Shown here: positions 43,998-53,561 of the stretch, one piece after another
Position numbering within the stretch: position 1 is the stretch's first letter
How the letters are laid out: every line of letters begins with the position of its first letter
Source: Micrococcales bacterium
GTDB lineage: Bacteria; Actinomycetota; Actinomycetes; S36-B12; UBA10799
Length of the DNA stretch: 64,000 bases
Direction of reading: 5' to 3'
Assembly (NCBI GenBank): GCA_016719135.1
Contig: JADKAV010000003.1
Span: 9,870 to 73,869 of the forward strand
Notes under the pieces: generated by a model
Told to the model about the DNA's origin: nothing
What the model saw: the letters and a program-made list of their open reading frames with translations, nothing else
The model's database searches: none
Translations under genes and position numbers: made by a program

Positions 43998-44834
43998 CTA
44001 CCCGACGCTGGTAACCGCCACGACGGTGGCGTCATCCGGCGCCTCATACCGGACCGTGACCGCGCCGAGTTCTCGCAGCGCCGTGACATGCGTGCCGCCG
44101 CACGCGATCCGGTACTCCCCCTCAGGCACGTGGCAGCACCAGTACCGCATGTCCGTCAGATGAGGTCCTTCGGTCTGAATCTCCACACTGGCGTCGGCAT
44201 CGATCCAGGCCTGGATCTGGGCATCGACCTGCGTGGCCACGGCGTCGAGACTCTCGCGGAAGGACGCGGTATCGAAACCCTTCTTGCGCAGCGACTTGCC
44301 CAACCTGTACGTGTCGCGCGCCTGATCGGGCACCATCCGCGATTCGGTGAGTGCGATCTTGTCGAAGTCGGGGTTGCCGATGCCGTCCCGCGCGACGTCT
44401 TTGCGCCACAGGTCCTTGACGACCGCATTGAGCGCCAAGGCCGAGACGTGGCATGCCGTGTGGGCCCGGCTCAAAGCGGCCCGCCGTTCTGCGTCCACCT
44501 GCAGGTCGACGGGTTGACCGACCTCCGGTGCGTCCGCGGCAGCCACGACATGGACAACCACCCACGTGTGGTCGGGGTCGCCGCGACGGGGGGTGATCGC
44601 GTCCCCCACGCTCAATACTCCGTCCGCGTCGGTGGCACCGACCAGACAGTCGAGCACGGGCACACCGTTGAGCGTGCCGGTGTCTGCGGGTTGGTCCGGC
44701 CAACTGGGGTCGACGGGGTGGAACGGGGTGCGGTCAGTGATGACCCCGACTGCCTCGCCCAGCGGTTCGACGCGTTCGACGGTGCCCGATCCGGAGACCA
44801 CACCGGCCGGGAAGTCGACCACCGTGGCGCTCAC
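43998..44834 (-). CDS. AlaX-like alanyl-tRNA editing protein
   Basis: A 278-residue protein: an N-terminal beta-barrel part like the AlaRS editing domain and a zinc site built from HTACH (the HxxxH motif) and CGGTHV. Such proteins hydrolyse Ser or Gly mischarged on tRNA-Ala. GTG 44834 overlaps the stop of the zinc-ribbon gene (GTGA). It is the last gene of the tRNA-Val/nif3-like operon. Confidence 0.85.
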   Translation of the reverse strand: MSATVVDFPAGVVSGSGTVERVEPLGEAVGVITDRTPFHPVDPSWPDQPADTGTLNGVPVLDCLVGATDADGVLSVGDAITPRRGDPDHTWVVVHVVAAADAPEVGQPVDLQVDAERRAALSRAHTACHVSALALNAVVKDLWRKDVARDGIGNPDFDKIALTESRMVPDQARDTYRLGKSLRKKGFDTASFRESLDAVATQVDAQIQAWIDADASVEIQTEGPHLTDMRYWCCHVPEGEYRIACGGTHVTALRELGAVTVRYEAPDDATVVAVTSVG

Positions 44835-45568
44835 AGCCCCGACTCCGGAGTACGCACCATGATCGCCCCGCACTCTTCACAGCGGACGACCTCATCGGCG
44901 GGCGCAGAACGCACCCGGTCCAGGTCCGATGAGCTGAGTTCCAACTGGCATGAGCCGCATCGCGCGTGCCGCAGAAGCCCCGCTCCGAGTCCGCTGCGCG
45001 CACGAATCTTCTCGTACAACGCGACCAGGTCGGCGGGCAGCATCGCGACGACATCGGCCCGGTGTTGTTCCAGCGCGACCGTCTCACTCGCGATCTCATC
45101 CTCGCGACGATCCCATGCGGCAGCCGCCTCCTGGGCATCGCGGCGTGCCTGGTCCATGGCCTGCTCGGCGTCGCGCACCGTCGAGTTCATCTGCTCGAGG
45201 CTTTCCATGATCTCGAGTTCCACGTCCTCTAGTTCGGCCTGTCGCCGGGCGAGGCTCTGCAGTTCGTGCTGGATGTCGGTCATCTGCTTCGGCGTCGCCG
45301 CGCCGGAGTCGAGCGTCTGCTGGTCGCGGTCCACCCGGGAGCGTACGGTCTGGACATCCTGCTCGGCGCGCGTGATCTCGCGCTCCAGATCCTTGATCTG
45401 CGTGCGGGCACCTACCAGCGTCTCCTCCGCGGTGACCACTGCCGCTCGCGTCTCTTTGGCGCGGGCCTTCAACTGCGACGTTTCGACTTCACGGCGCAGC
45501 TGCGCAAGCCGATGGTCGGTCTGCGGGAGTTCGAGCAATTGCTCTTGAGCCTGTGGATCTGCTTTCAT
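44831..45568 (-). CDS. coiled-coil zinc-ribbon protein (COG1579-like)
   Basis: A 245-residue protein: about 170 residues of antiparallel coiled coil (heptads from LAQLRREVETSQLKARAKE to ALEQHRADVVAML), then a C4 zinc ribbon (CGSCQLEL and VRCEECGAIM). ATG 45568 follows GAGGAGGAACCGG. In actinobacteria this family regularly neighbours the Nif3-like gene. It is thought to act in RNA- or protein-binding; the exact job is unknown. Confidence 0.88.
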   Translation of the reverse strand: MKADPQAQEQLLELPQTDHRLAQLRREVETSQLKARAKETRAAVVTAEETLVGARTQIKDLEREITRAEQDVQTVRSRVDRDQQTLDSGAATPKQMTDIQHELQSLARRQAELEDVELEIMESLEQMNSTVRDAEQAMDQARRDAQEAAAAWDRREDEIASETVALEQHRADVVAMLPADLVALYEKIRARSGLGAGLLRHARCGSCQLELSSSDLDRVRSAPADEVVRCEECGAIMVRTPESGL

Positions 45569-46668
45569 CCGGTTCCTCCTCGGTGACCGCTCCATGGGTC
45601 GGTCACCTGTTGGCTGACGTGAGTTCCCAAGCCGAGTGTCTCGAGCCTGTTCGCGGTCTGAGCACACCAGGGCCATTCGCTGGCCCAATGGGCGACGTCG
45701 ATCACCGCGCACCCACCGTCGGCCAGATGCTCGTCGACGGTGTGGTGCTTCAAATCTGCGGTGACGAGCACGTCGGCCACGCGCGATGCGGCTTGCAGCT
45801 CCGACGCACCCGAGCCACCGACCACGGCCACGGTCTCGACCAGGGAGTCGGGATCCCCCGCGAACCGCACCCCGGCTGCGGTGGCGGGCAATGCACCGGC
45901 GACGACGTCGGCGAACTGCGACAGCGTCTGCCGCGGGACCCCGCCCACACGACCCAGACCCAGGCCCGGATCCGCGCGCAAGATTTCGGTGAAGTCGTAG
46001 GCCGGCTCCTCGTACGGATGCGCGCTCAGAAGCGCGGCCGTCACCGCCGGGCGCGCTGCGACGGGAAGCACCATCTCGAGCCGGTCTTCATCGACCTGCT
46101 CGGTGCGACCGATCTCGCCGATGTGCGGATCGGCCCCGGCCAGCGGTCGGAACGTACCCGCGCCAGCCGTCGTGTAGGCGCACCGGTCGTAGTCGCCGAT
46201 GGTCCCGGCCCCCGCCGCCGCCAGCGCGTCGATCAGCTGCTCGCGGTCGGCTGTCGGGACGTACGCCGTGAGGCGCAGCGAGGTGGATGTGCGGCTCTCC
46301 AACGGCACCGGGGCTTGCAGACCGAGGGCTTGCGCCAGAGCGTCGTTCACGCCCGGGTTGGCACGGTCGGCGTTGGTGTGTGCGTTGAAATGCGCGATGC
46401 CGGCCCGGATGAGGTCCTGTGCGAAACGGCCCTTGGCACCACGCAGGGACGTCACGCCGGACAGCCACAAGGGGTGGTGCGTCACGATCAGATCGACCCG
46501 GCGCTCGATGGCCTCGGCCGCGATCCCCGCGGTCGGATCGACCGCCAGCAGAACCGACTCGACCGCGGCATCCGGATCACCGAAGGTCAGGCCCACCGAA
46601 TCCCACGGCTCGGCCAGATTCGGAGGAAACCACCGCTCGAGCTCGGTCACCACATCAGCCAGCCGCAC
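45565..46668 (-). CDS. Nif3-like dinuclear metal-centre protein
   Basis: A 367-residue NIF3/YqfO-type protein with metal ligands in VTHHPLWLSG, NAHTNADRANPG and LVTADLKHHTVDEH. The inserted PII-like middle domain (YDRCAYTTAGAGTFRPLAG) is present, giving the long form. GTG 46668 matches the family N-terminus (RLADVVTELERWFPP) and lies one base after the tRNA-Val 3' end, so no ribosome-binding site exists outside the tRNA. Its stop overlaps the next ATG. Confidence 0.9.
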   Translation of the reverse strand: MRLADVVTELERWFPPNLAEPWDSVGLTFGDPDAAVESVLLAVDPTAGIAAEAIERRVDLIVTHHPLWLSGVTSLRGAKGRFAQDLIRAGIAHFNAHTNADRANPGVNDALAQALGLQAPVPLESRTSTSLRLTAYVPTADREQLIDALAAAGAGTIGDYDRCAYTTAGAGTFRPLAGADPHIGEIGRTEQVDEDRLEMVLPVAARPAVTAALLSAHPYEEPAYDFTEILRADPGLGLGRVGGVPRQTLSQFADVVAGALPATAAGVRFAGDPDSLVETVAVVGGSGASELQAASRVADVLVTADLKHHTVDEHLADGGCAVIDVAHWASEWPWCAQTANRLETLGLGTHVSQQVTDPWSGHRGGTG

Positions 46669-46669
46669 G

Positions 46670-46742
46670 TGGGCCCGGCCGGACTCGAACCGACGACCTT
46701 CCCGGTGTAAGCGGGGCGCGCTACCAGCTGCGCTACGGGCCC
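46670..46742 (-). tRNA. tRNA-Val (TAC)
   Basis: A 73-nt cloverleaf on the minus strand: acceptor GGGCCCG with CGGGCCC and discriminator A, D-arm GCGC-AGCTGGTA-GCGC, anticodon loop CTTACAC (anticodon TAC), T-arm GTCGG-TTCGAGT-CCGGC. CCA is not encoded. The outer anticodon-stem pair is a C-A mismatch. It is followed after one base by the GTG of the nif3-like gene. Confidence 0.93.
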
Positions 46743-47015
46743 AGTACAGGGTACCCAGAGGAGTCAGACGGTGATGCGTCCCCGTCCGGGCCTGGCGACG
46801 ACGCACCACCGTGCTCATATCGTGAACCCGATCGCAGCCTTGCGCATTCGCAAGAACGCCGCTCCACGCCAGGTCCGGGGACTGCTCCCGCAGGCCGTTC
46901 ACCGCTGCGTGGGGAATCTCACCGCACCATTTGTCCGAACCGACTTGCAAGACGGGCTCGAGTTGTGTGGACTTGGGCTTGTGTTCGAAGTAGCCGGCAG
47001 AGTGACATGCCGCCC

Positions 47016-47426
47016 ATGAGTACGCAGACCTTCGACCAACTCCCGCTGGGACTGACCCATGGCCAAGTCGTGATGGAGATCGGTCTCGACTCCGATTGCG
47101 ACGACAGCATCCGCGATGCCTTCGTGGCCGCGATAGGCCAGGAGTTGCTCGACGAGGACAGCGACGAGATCGTCGAGGCCATCCTGTTGTGGTGGCGCGA
47201 CGACGACGGAGACCTCGTGGACGGACTCATGGACGCGCTGGGTCCGCTGGCCGATAACGGGGTGATCTGGCTGCTCACCCCGAAAGCGGGACGCGACGGG
47301 CACATCGAGCCCTCTGAGATCAGCGAAGCCGCGCCCACCGCCGGGCTGCAACCCACCAGGACCATCAGCGCGAGCCGCAGTTGGCAGGGCACCCGACTGG
47401 TCACCCCGAAGTCGAACCGCCGCTGA
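47016..47426 (+). CDS. DUF3052 protein (aceE neighbour)
   Basis: A 136-residue acidic protein: LGLTHGQVVMEIGLDSDCDD, AILLWWRDDDGDLVDGLMDA and VIWLLTPKAGRDGHIEPSEI match the actinobacterial DUF3052 family, which is regularly encoded next to the pyruvate dehydrogenase E1 gene, as here. Function unknown. ATG 47016 chosen; an ATG three codons upstream at 47007 is possible. Confidence 0.85.
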   Translation: MSTQTFDQLPLGLTHGQVVMEIGLDSDCDDSIRDAFVAAIGQELLDEDSDEIVEAILLWWRDDDGDLVDGLMDALGPLADNGVIWLLTPKAGRDGHIEPSEISEAAPTAGLQPTRTISASRSWQGTRLVTPKSNRR

Positions 47427-47561
47427 GTCCCACGCGGCCATACCCGTCGCTCTGCCGGGCCCGGGTAATAGCCGCCAACTGCAACTCCCAGGTCGCCAGC
47501 ACTGTCCTCAGGGCCATTGCGCGACTACTGTCGGATGCGAGCGAAGACAAGGTGGTGGACC

Positions 47562-50264
47562 GTGAAAGGCATTCCGACACAGTACGTGGACTCCGATCCT
47601 GAGGAGAGCCAGGAATGGATCGAATCCCTCGATGCGACGATCGATGCAGCCGGGCCGACCCGGGCGCGCCACTTGGTGCGCGAACTGTTGCGCAGGGCCT
47701 CTGAGCGCAACCTCGGCATCTCTGACCTTCGGCAGACCGACTACATCAACACCATCCATCCCGAGGATGAGCCGGAGTTCCCCGGCGACGAGGAGATCGA
47801 GCACCGGATCCGGGCGTACTGCCGCTGGAACGCGGCGATCATGGTCCACCGGGCGCAGCGTCCAGGTGTGGCCGTCGGCGGGCACATCAGTTCCTACGCG
47901 TCATCCGCGTCGCTCTACGAAGTCGGTTTCAACCACTTCTTCAACGGCCCGGGCGTCGACGGCGGCGATCAGATCTACTACCAGGGCCACGCGTGCACGG
48001 GAATCTATGCCCGCGCGTTCCTGGAGGGCCGGATCACCGAGGACCGGATGGACGGCTTCCGTCAGGAGTTGAGCCACGGCGGTCTTGGCCGTGGTCTGCC
48101 CAGCTACCCGCACCCGCGGCTGATGAGCGACTTCTGGCAGTTCCCCACCGTCTCCATGGGACTCGGTCCCGAGGCCGCGATCTACCAGGCCCGCTTCAAC
48201 CGCTACCTGCACAATCGTGGGATCAAGGACACCTCACGGCAGCACGTGTGGGCCTTCCTCGGCGACGGTGAGACCGACGAGCCGGAGGCCCTGGGCCATC
48301 TGGGCGAGGCAGCCCGCGAGGGCCTGGACAACCTGACCTTCGTCATCAACTGCAACCTGCAGCGCCTCGACGGCCCGGTCCGCGGCAACGGCAAGATCAT
48401 CCAGGAACTGGAGTCGTACTTCCGCGGCGCCGGCTGGAACGTCATCAAGGTGGTGTGGGGCCGCGAGTGGGATCCGCTGCTGGCCCAGGACACCGAGGGT
48501 GCCCTCGTTCAGACCATGAACGACACCCTCGACGGCGACTACCAGACGTTCAAGGGCGAGTCCGGTGCCTACGTCCGGGAGCACTTCTTCAACAAGGACC
48601 CGCGACTGGCCGCACTGGTAGCCGACTACTCCGACGACCGGATCTGGAAGCTCAAGCGCGGCGGCCACGACTATCTCAAGCTCTACGCCGCGTACAAGGC
48701 GGCTATGGAGCACAAGGGGCAGCCGACGGTGATCCTCGCCAAGACGGTGAAGGGCTGGACGCTGGGCTCACACTTCGAGTCGCGCAACTCCACCCACCAG
48801 ATGAAGAAGCTGACGCTGGAGGATCTGCTGGCCTTCCGCGACCGCCTGCAGATTCCGTTCACCGACGACCAGATCGACGCAAAACTCCCCCCGTACTACC
48901 ACCCGGGACCTGATCACCCCCACATCAAGTACATGCTCGACCGTCGTCGTGAACTGGGCGGATCCTTGCCCTACCGCCAACAGAAGTCCCGGCCACTCAC
49001 CCTGCCCGGTGACAAGCCGTACGAGGTGGTCAAGCGCGGTTCGGGGACTCAGGAAGTCGCCACGACGATGGCCTTCGTGCGCCTGCTCAAGGAATTGATC
49101 AAGGATTCCGAGATCGGCAAGCGGTTCGTCCCGATCATCCCCGACGAGGCTCGCACCTTCGGGATGGACGCGATGTTCCCGACCCAGAAGATCTACAACC
49201 CCAAGGGTCAGCAGTACCAGGCGGTGGACCGTGAACTCTTCTTGTCGTACAAGGAGTCGGTCACCGGCCAGATCCTGCACGAGGGCATCAACGAGGCTGG
49301 GTCGGTCGCGTCATTCCAAGCGGCCGGTTCGTCGTATTCGACCCACGACGAACCGATGATCCCGGTGTACATCTTCTACTCCATGTTCGGCTTCCAGCGC
49401 ACCGGCGACCAGTTGTGGGCGTGCATGGACCAGAAGGTTCGTGGCTTCCTGCTCGGCGCGACGGCTGGTCGTACGACCCTCAACGGTGAGGGTCTTCAGC
49501 ACGAGGACGGGCACTCGCACCTATTGGCGTCGAGCAACCCGGCGGTGGTCGCCTACGACCCGGCGTTCGCCTTCGAGGTCGGGCACATCGTCCAGGACGG
49601 TCTGCGCCGTATGTACGGCGAGGACTCCGAGGACATCTTCTACTACCTCACGGTCTACAACGAGCCGGTCGTGCAGCCTGCCGAGCCGGAGGGTGTGGAC
49701 GTCGAGGGGATCCTCAAGGGGATGCACTTGTGGTCGCGCGGAGAAGGTGACGGGCCGCGCGCGCAACTGCTGGCCTCCGGGGTGGCGGTGCCATGGGCGA
49801 TGCGCGCTCAGGAACTGCTCAAAGAGGACTGGGGCGTGGTCGCCGATGTCTGGTCGGTCACCTCGTGGACGCAGTTGCGCCGGGATGCGCTGGCTGCCGA
49901 ACGCGACGCCCTGCTGGACCCGGGCGCGCAGGCGCGGGTGCCCTACGTGACCCAGGCGCTGCAGGACGCACCTGGCCCGGTAGTGGCGGTCAGCGACTAC
50001 ATGCGCGCGGTGCAGGACCAGATCCGACCGTTCGTGTCCGCGGACTTCATCTCCCTGGGCACCGACGGCTGGGGCATGTCCGACACCCGTGGTGCGCTGC
50101 GCCGGCACTTCCTGGTGGATGCGGAGTCGATCACGACTCAAACGCTGGCGATGCTGGCAGCAAAAGGCCAGGTCGACCCGGATGCGCCGACGGCAGCGGC
50201 ACGCCGCTACCAGCTCGACGACCCGGGGGCAGCCGATGCCGGCAACACCGAGGGCACCGGCTGA
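47562..50264 (+). CDS. aceE: pyruvate dehydrogenase E1, homodimeric type
   Basis: A 900-residue enzyme that decarboxylates pyruvate and acetylates the E2 lipoyl group, feeding acetyl-CoA into the TCA cycle. Thiamine diphosphate motif: GDGETDEPEALGHLGEA... ending NCNLQRLDGPV. Other family blocks are GGHISSYASSASLYEVGFNH and TKTVKGWTLG-type sequence near residue 405. GTG 47562 (MKGIPTQYVDSDPEE) sits after AAGGTGGTGGACC; the frame opens slightly earlier. Length is normal. Confidence 0.95.
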   Translation: MKGIPTQYVDSDPEESQEWIESLDATIDAAGPTRARHLVRELLRRASERNLGISDLRQTDYINTIHPEDEPEFPGDEEIEHRIRAYCRWNAAIMVHRAQRPGVAVGGHISSYASSASLYEVGFNHFFNGPGVDGGDQIYYQGHACTGIYARAFLEGRITEDRMDGFRQELSHGGLGRGLPSYPHPRLMSDFWQFPTVSMGLGPEAAIYQARFNRYLHNRGIKDTSRQHVWAFLGDGETDEPEALGHLGEAAREGLDNLTFVINCNLQRLDGPVRGNGKIIQELESYFRGAGWNVIKVVWGREWDPLLAQDTEGALVQTMNDTLDGDYQTFKGESGAYVREHFFNKDPRLAALVADYSDDRIWKLKRGGHDYLKLYAAYKAAMEHKGQPTVILAKTVKGWTLGSHFESRNSTHQMKKLTLEDLLAFRDRLQIPFTDDQIDAKLPPYYHPGPDHPHIKYMLDRRRELGGSLPYRQQKSRPLTLPGDKPYEVVKRGSGTQEVATTMAFVRLLKELIKDSEIGKRFVPIIPDEARTFGMDAMFPTQKIYNPKGQQYQAVDRELFLSYKESVTGQILHEGINEAGSVASFQAAGSSYSTHDEPMIPVYIFYSMFGFQRTGDQLWACMDQKVRGFLLGATAGRTTLNGEGLQHEDGHSHLLASSNPAVVAYDPAFAFEVGHIVQDGLRRMYGEDSEDIFYYLTVYNEPVVQPAEPEGVDVEGILKGMHLWSRGEGDGPRAQLLASGVAVPWAMRAQELLKEDWGVVADVWSVTSWTQLRRDALAAERDALLDPGAQARVPYVTQALQDAPGPVVAVSDYMRAVQDQIRPFVSADFISLGTDGWGMSDTRGALRRHFLVDAESITTQTLAMLAAKGQVDPDAPTAAARRYQLDDPGAADAGNTEGTG

Positions 50265-51842
50265 CTAGCGCCCGGCCAGACTTGCGGCAGCCTGTGCGGG
50301 CTCGACGAAAGCGCAGGTGCGGTCACGACGGGGAATCTTCCCGCTCACCACGAACTTGTCGATGGGCTGGTTGACACATGGCGAACGCGTGGCTCTCCAG
50401 ATGATGTGCTGCGTACCGCGATAGCGAATCATCGGCCGGCCGAAAACGCGCTGCATGCGTTTGGCCCACTTCATGGGTGTCGCGGCGTCGTGGGTCGCGT
50501 TTGCCAAGAGCACAGGCACCGCGGCGACCCGTGCGCGCTGCGAAGCCGTTTTGACCAAGGGAATGGGATCCGGTCCCAGCGCGTCCAACCCGATGCAGCC
50601 CGAGCCATACAACAAGGTCAGGGTCCCCCCGAAGACCGGCGAACGGCGCGCATTCGCAACGACGTCGTCGATGCGTTGACGTGACGAAAGACGCCTGGCG
50701 TAGTCCACACAGTTGACCACCGAGAAGCCTGCGCCCACGTTGCTGTTGGGTCGGTCCATCACGTGGTCGGCCAGTACGATCCTAGCGTCGAATCCCTCTG
50801 AATCGCCTTCGCGCGCGGTCCGTACCAGATGTGCGATTGCCGGCACATTCGCCCATGCATCCTGAAAGCCGATGAGGTCGCCGACCACATCCAGCCAGTT
50901 CCAGCGGGTGAAACGGCGGCCGTCGTTGAGACGAATCGGATGTGCCGTCAACTGCGCGGCCGTCCGGATCACTGTCCGGTACAACGGCCGCTGATTCGCG
51001 CGGATGAACCGAAATGCGACGTCCTGGCTCGTGCCGCCGACGAGCGGCAGCGCGGGGAAACCCGCGGTGGGGTCGATACTGCCGTCCATCACCATCGCGC
51101 GGACTCTTTGCGGGTAGCGCAGCGCGTAGACGTAGCCGATCCGGGTGCCGTAGCTGGTCGCCCAGAACGTGAGTTTGCGGTCCCCGAGAGCGGCCCGGAT
51201 CCGGTCGAGGTCACGCGCCACGTTGTTGGTGCCCATGACAGCTGCAATTCGCTGGTTGTCTTCAAGGCACGCCCTATTGCCTATGCGGACAACATCGGCG
51301 AAGCGGTCGTGCACGGCGCGCCAGACCGGTAAAGGATTGAGCGCTGGACGAACTGGCCAAGGCTGGTCGCAACCGCGTAGAGCCGGCCTGGATTCTCCGA
51401 TACCGCGCGGATCGAAGGCCACGAAGTCGAAACGCTTACGGACCTGAGTTGACATGCGGTCGGCCATCTCTGCCACGATGCCGGTGCTGATGCCACCAGG
51501 GCCACCGGCATCCCACACCAGGGACCCGATTCGTTGTCGGGAAGAGCCGGTGGCCGGGATCCGGGCCAAGGCGATGCGCACAGTAGGGCCGTCGGGCCGG
51601 TCGTATCGCCGAGGCACGCGCAGCCACGCACACTGTTTGGTGGGGCTCAACGCGGTGGAGCAGTCTCGCCAGGTCAGCCGGGGAGCGGCTAGTTGACCCG
51701 CCGAAGCCATGGCGCCGAGTGTGGGCACCTGGATCTGTGAAGGTTGAGCCGCCGCGAGTGGCTGCGCTGCCACCGGCACGCTCAAGACCGACACCAAAGT
51801 GACCACCAAGTTGCGCACGCCACGCCCACCCATAGCATCCAT
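50265..51842 (-). CDS. secreted TAP-like alpha/beta-hydrolase
   Basis: A 525-residue protein with a signal peptide (cleavage near AAAQPS), oxyanion region GSLVWDAGGPGGIS, nucleophile elbow FWATSYGTRIG, and C-terminal Asp/His (LANATHDAATPM, GTQHIIW). The elbow is A-x-S-x-G rather than G-x-S-x-G. It belongs to the same secreted family as 17708-19224 but is intact. It converges on aceE with no spacer, stop against stop. Confidence 0.83.
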   Translation of the reverse strand: MDAMGGRGVRNLVVTLVSVLSVPVAAQPLAAAQPSQIQVPTLGAMASAGQLAAPRLTWRDCSTALSPTKQCAWLRVPRRYDRPDGPTVRIALARIPATGSSRQRIGSLVWDAGGPGGISTGIVAEMADRMSTQVRKRFDFVAFDPRGIGESRPALRGCDQPWPVRPALNPLPVWRAVHDRFADVVRIGNRACLEDNQRIAAVMGTNNVARDLDRIRAALGDRKLTFWATSYGTRIGYVYALRYPQRVRAMVMDGSIDPTAGFPALPLVGGTSQDVAFRFIRANQRPLYRTVIRTAAQLTAHPIRLNDGRRFTRWNWLDVVGDLIGFQDAWANVPAIAHLVRTAREGDSEGFDARIVLADHVMDRPNSNVGAGFSVVNCVDYARRLSSRQRIDDVVANARRSPVFGGTLTLLYGSGCIGLDALGPDPIPLVKTASQRARVAAVPVLLANATHDAATPMKWAKRMQRVFGRPMIRYRGTQHIIWRATRSPCVNQPIDKFVVSGKIPRRDRTCAFVEPAQAAASLAGR

Positions 51843-51945
51843 GCTCTCGCGCGCGCCCCCTGCGATGCCCGCTCACCACATGCTGACTGCGGTGCGTGGC
51901 CGGGCTCCACGTGAGGGACCCGGTCGACGGGGCCCCCTTGCGACC

Positions 51946-53172
51946 TCAGCCGCGGCCCTGCGCCTTGGCCGCTTCCCACAATGCGTCACGGGCATCCGGG
52001 TGCGCCGCGTGCTCGATGAGCTGGCGGACCTGCTCATGCTCCTCGTTGCCGAAGATCTGGGCCAAGCCGTACTCGGTGACCACCGATGAATGCTGGAATG
52101 ACGTCACCGGACCTTCGATCAGGGGCACGATCGTGGAGACTTGTGCGCGCGGATGCCAGGACGGCAGAGCGATGAACGCGTGACCTCCCTGCGAGTGCAG
52201 TGCCCCGACGATGAAGTCGGTGGACCCGCCGAAGCCCGAGTAGATCCGGCCCTTGATGCGTGAGGCGTTCGCCTGACCGTAGAGGTCGACCTGCAGTGCG
52301 GAGTTGACGCTGATCATCGACGGGGTGCGGCTGATCCGACCCGGGTTGTTGGTCGTTTCGGTCCGGCGCATCCGCACCCGGCGGTTTCCGTCGAGCCAGT
52401 CGTACAACCGCTGGCTGCCGAACACGAACGACGCGGTGAGCGGCACGTCGGTGTCGAAACAGCCCAACTCGTCCAGAGGAAGCACCCCGTCGGAGAACAT
52501 CTCCGACCAGATCCGCAGTCCCCGGCGACCGGTCAGAGAGGAGAGAACAGCGTCCGGAACCGCGCCGATACCCAACTGCAGGGTCGCTCCATCGGGGATC
52601 TTGCTGTAGATCCGTCCGGCGATGGCTTGGGCCACCTCGTCGGGTTCGCGAGGCTCCAGCGACATCAACGGCTCGTCCACCTCGATGAAGTAGTCGATAT
52701 CGTCGACGTGCACCAAGGCGTCACCGTACGTGTGCGGCATGCGGGGGTTGGCTTGCGCGATCACCAGCCCCCCACGGTCGCGCACCGCCTCCAGCACCGA
52801 CGGCAGGATGTTGACCTCCAGACCCATCGACACCACCCCGTCACGCGGCGTCGAGGTGTGCAGCAGCAACACGTCCACCGGTAGCGACTGGCGCAGGATG
52901 ACCGGGGTGAGGCTCAACCGGCATGGGTAGTACATCAGCGAATGGCTGCGTCGCATGCCCGGTCCGACGAACGTCGTCTCGTGGGTCACACCTGGACGGC
53001 TGGGGATGTCGCCCTGGGCGTTGAGCATGTGCAGCGAATAACTGGGCACCGCGGCGTCCACGACCCGCAACAGTTCCTGCGGCGTGGCGAAGTTGCCGGG
53101 CGCGACGATCCGCGGGTGGGGCGGGATCGACTCCAGTCGGGTTGCAAGATTCTCCGGCCGAACTCGCTTCAC
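51946..53172 (-). CDS. acetyl-CoA hydrolase/CoA-transferase family protein
   Basis: A 408-residue protein of the 4-hydroxybutyrate/acetate CoA-transferase family: VDVLLLHTSTPRDGVVSMG, LGIGAVPDAVLSSL, RIWSEMFSDGVLPL with the expected catalytic Glu, GSTDFIVGALHSQGG and VVTEYGLAQIFG. It moves CoA between short acyl groups or hydrolyses acyl-CoA. GTG 53172 overlaps the response-regulator stop (GTGA), an unusual partner. Confidence 0.87.
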   Translation of the reverse strand: MKRVRPENLATRLESIPPHPRIVAPGNFATPQELLRVVDAAVPSYSLHMLNAQGDIPSRPGVTHETTFVGPGMRRSHSLMYYPCRLSLTPVILRQSLPVDVLLLHTSTPRDGVVSMGLEVNILPSVLEAVRDRGGLVIAQANPRMPHTYGDALVHVDDIDYFIEVDEPLMSLEPREPDEVAQAIAGRIYSKIPDGATLQLGIGAVPDAVLSSLTGRRGLRIWSEMFSDGVLPLDELGCFDTDVPLTASFVFGSQRLYDWLDGNRRVRMRRTETTNNPGRISRTPSMISVNSALQVDLYGQANASRIKGRIYSGFGGSTDFIVGALHSQGGHAFIALPSWHPRAQVSTIVPLIEGPVTSFQHSSVVTEYGLAQIFGNEEHEQVRQLIEHAAHPDARDALWEAAKAQGRG

Positions 53173-53561
53173 AGTGTGGGCTCCATTTCGCCGCCGCCTT
53201 CCAGCACGCGGTCTATCCAGTCGAGAAGTGCCCCCGGGTCGAAAGGTTTCGGCAGGAAGACGTTGGCTCCCGCGCTCCATCCCGCCCACGTGGTCGCGTC
53301 GTCGGAAGCCGCGGTGAGCAGGATCACCGGCAGCGCGCTGGTGGCCGGCCGCGCCCGCAGTTCGGTGAGGACATCGAGTCCGCTGATCCCGGGCATCATG
53401 ATGTCCAGCACCACGCAGTCGGGTAGCTGCGGCTGGCTGAGGGTCTCCAGCGCAGACGGCCCATCGACCGCCTCGAACACCACATGATCCTCGAGTTCCA
53501 GAGTGTCCCGGATAACATCTCGCACACTCGGCTCGTCGTCGACGATCAGGATCGTGGCCAT
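53169..53561 (-). CDS. stand-alone receiver-domain response regulator
   Basis: A 130-residue CheY-like protein: IVDDE, phospho-acceptor Asp in CVVLDIMMPGISG and Lys in FLPKPFDPGAL. There is no output domain. ATG 53561 shares a base with the kinase stop (TGATG). It probably relays the signal of the kinase upstream. Confidence 0.92.
   Translation of the reverse strand: MATILIVDDEPSVRDVIRDTLELEDHVVFEAVDGPSALETLSQPQLPDCVVLDIMMPGISGLDVLTELRARPATSALPVILLTAASDDATTWAGWSAGANVFLPKPFDPGALLDWIDRVLEGGGEMEPTL

Noticed and set aside
43398..45548. 716-codon plus-strand frame
   Set aside because: It overlaps the SulP STAS domain and runs antisense through AlaX and the zinc-ribbon gene, all of which are well supported.
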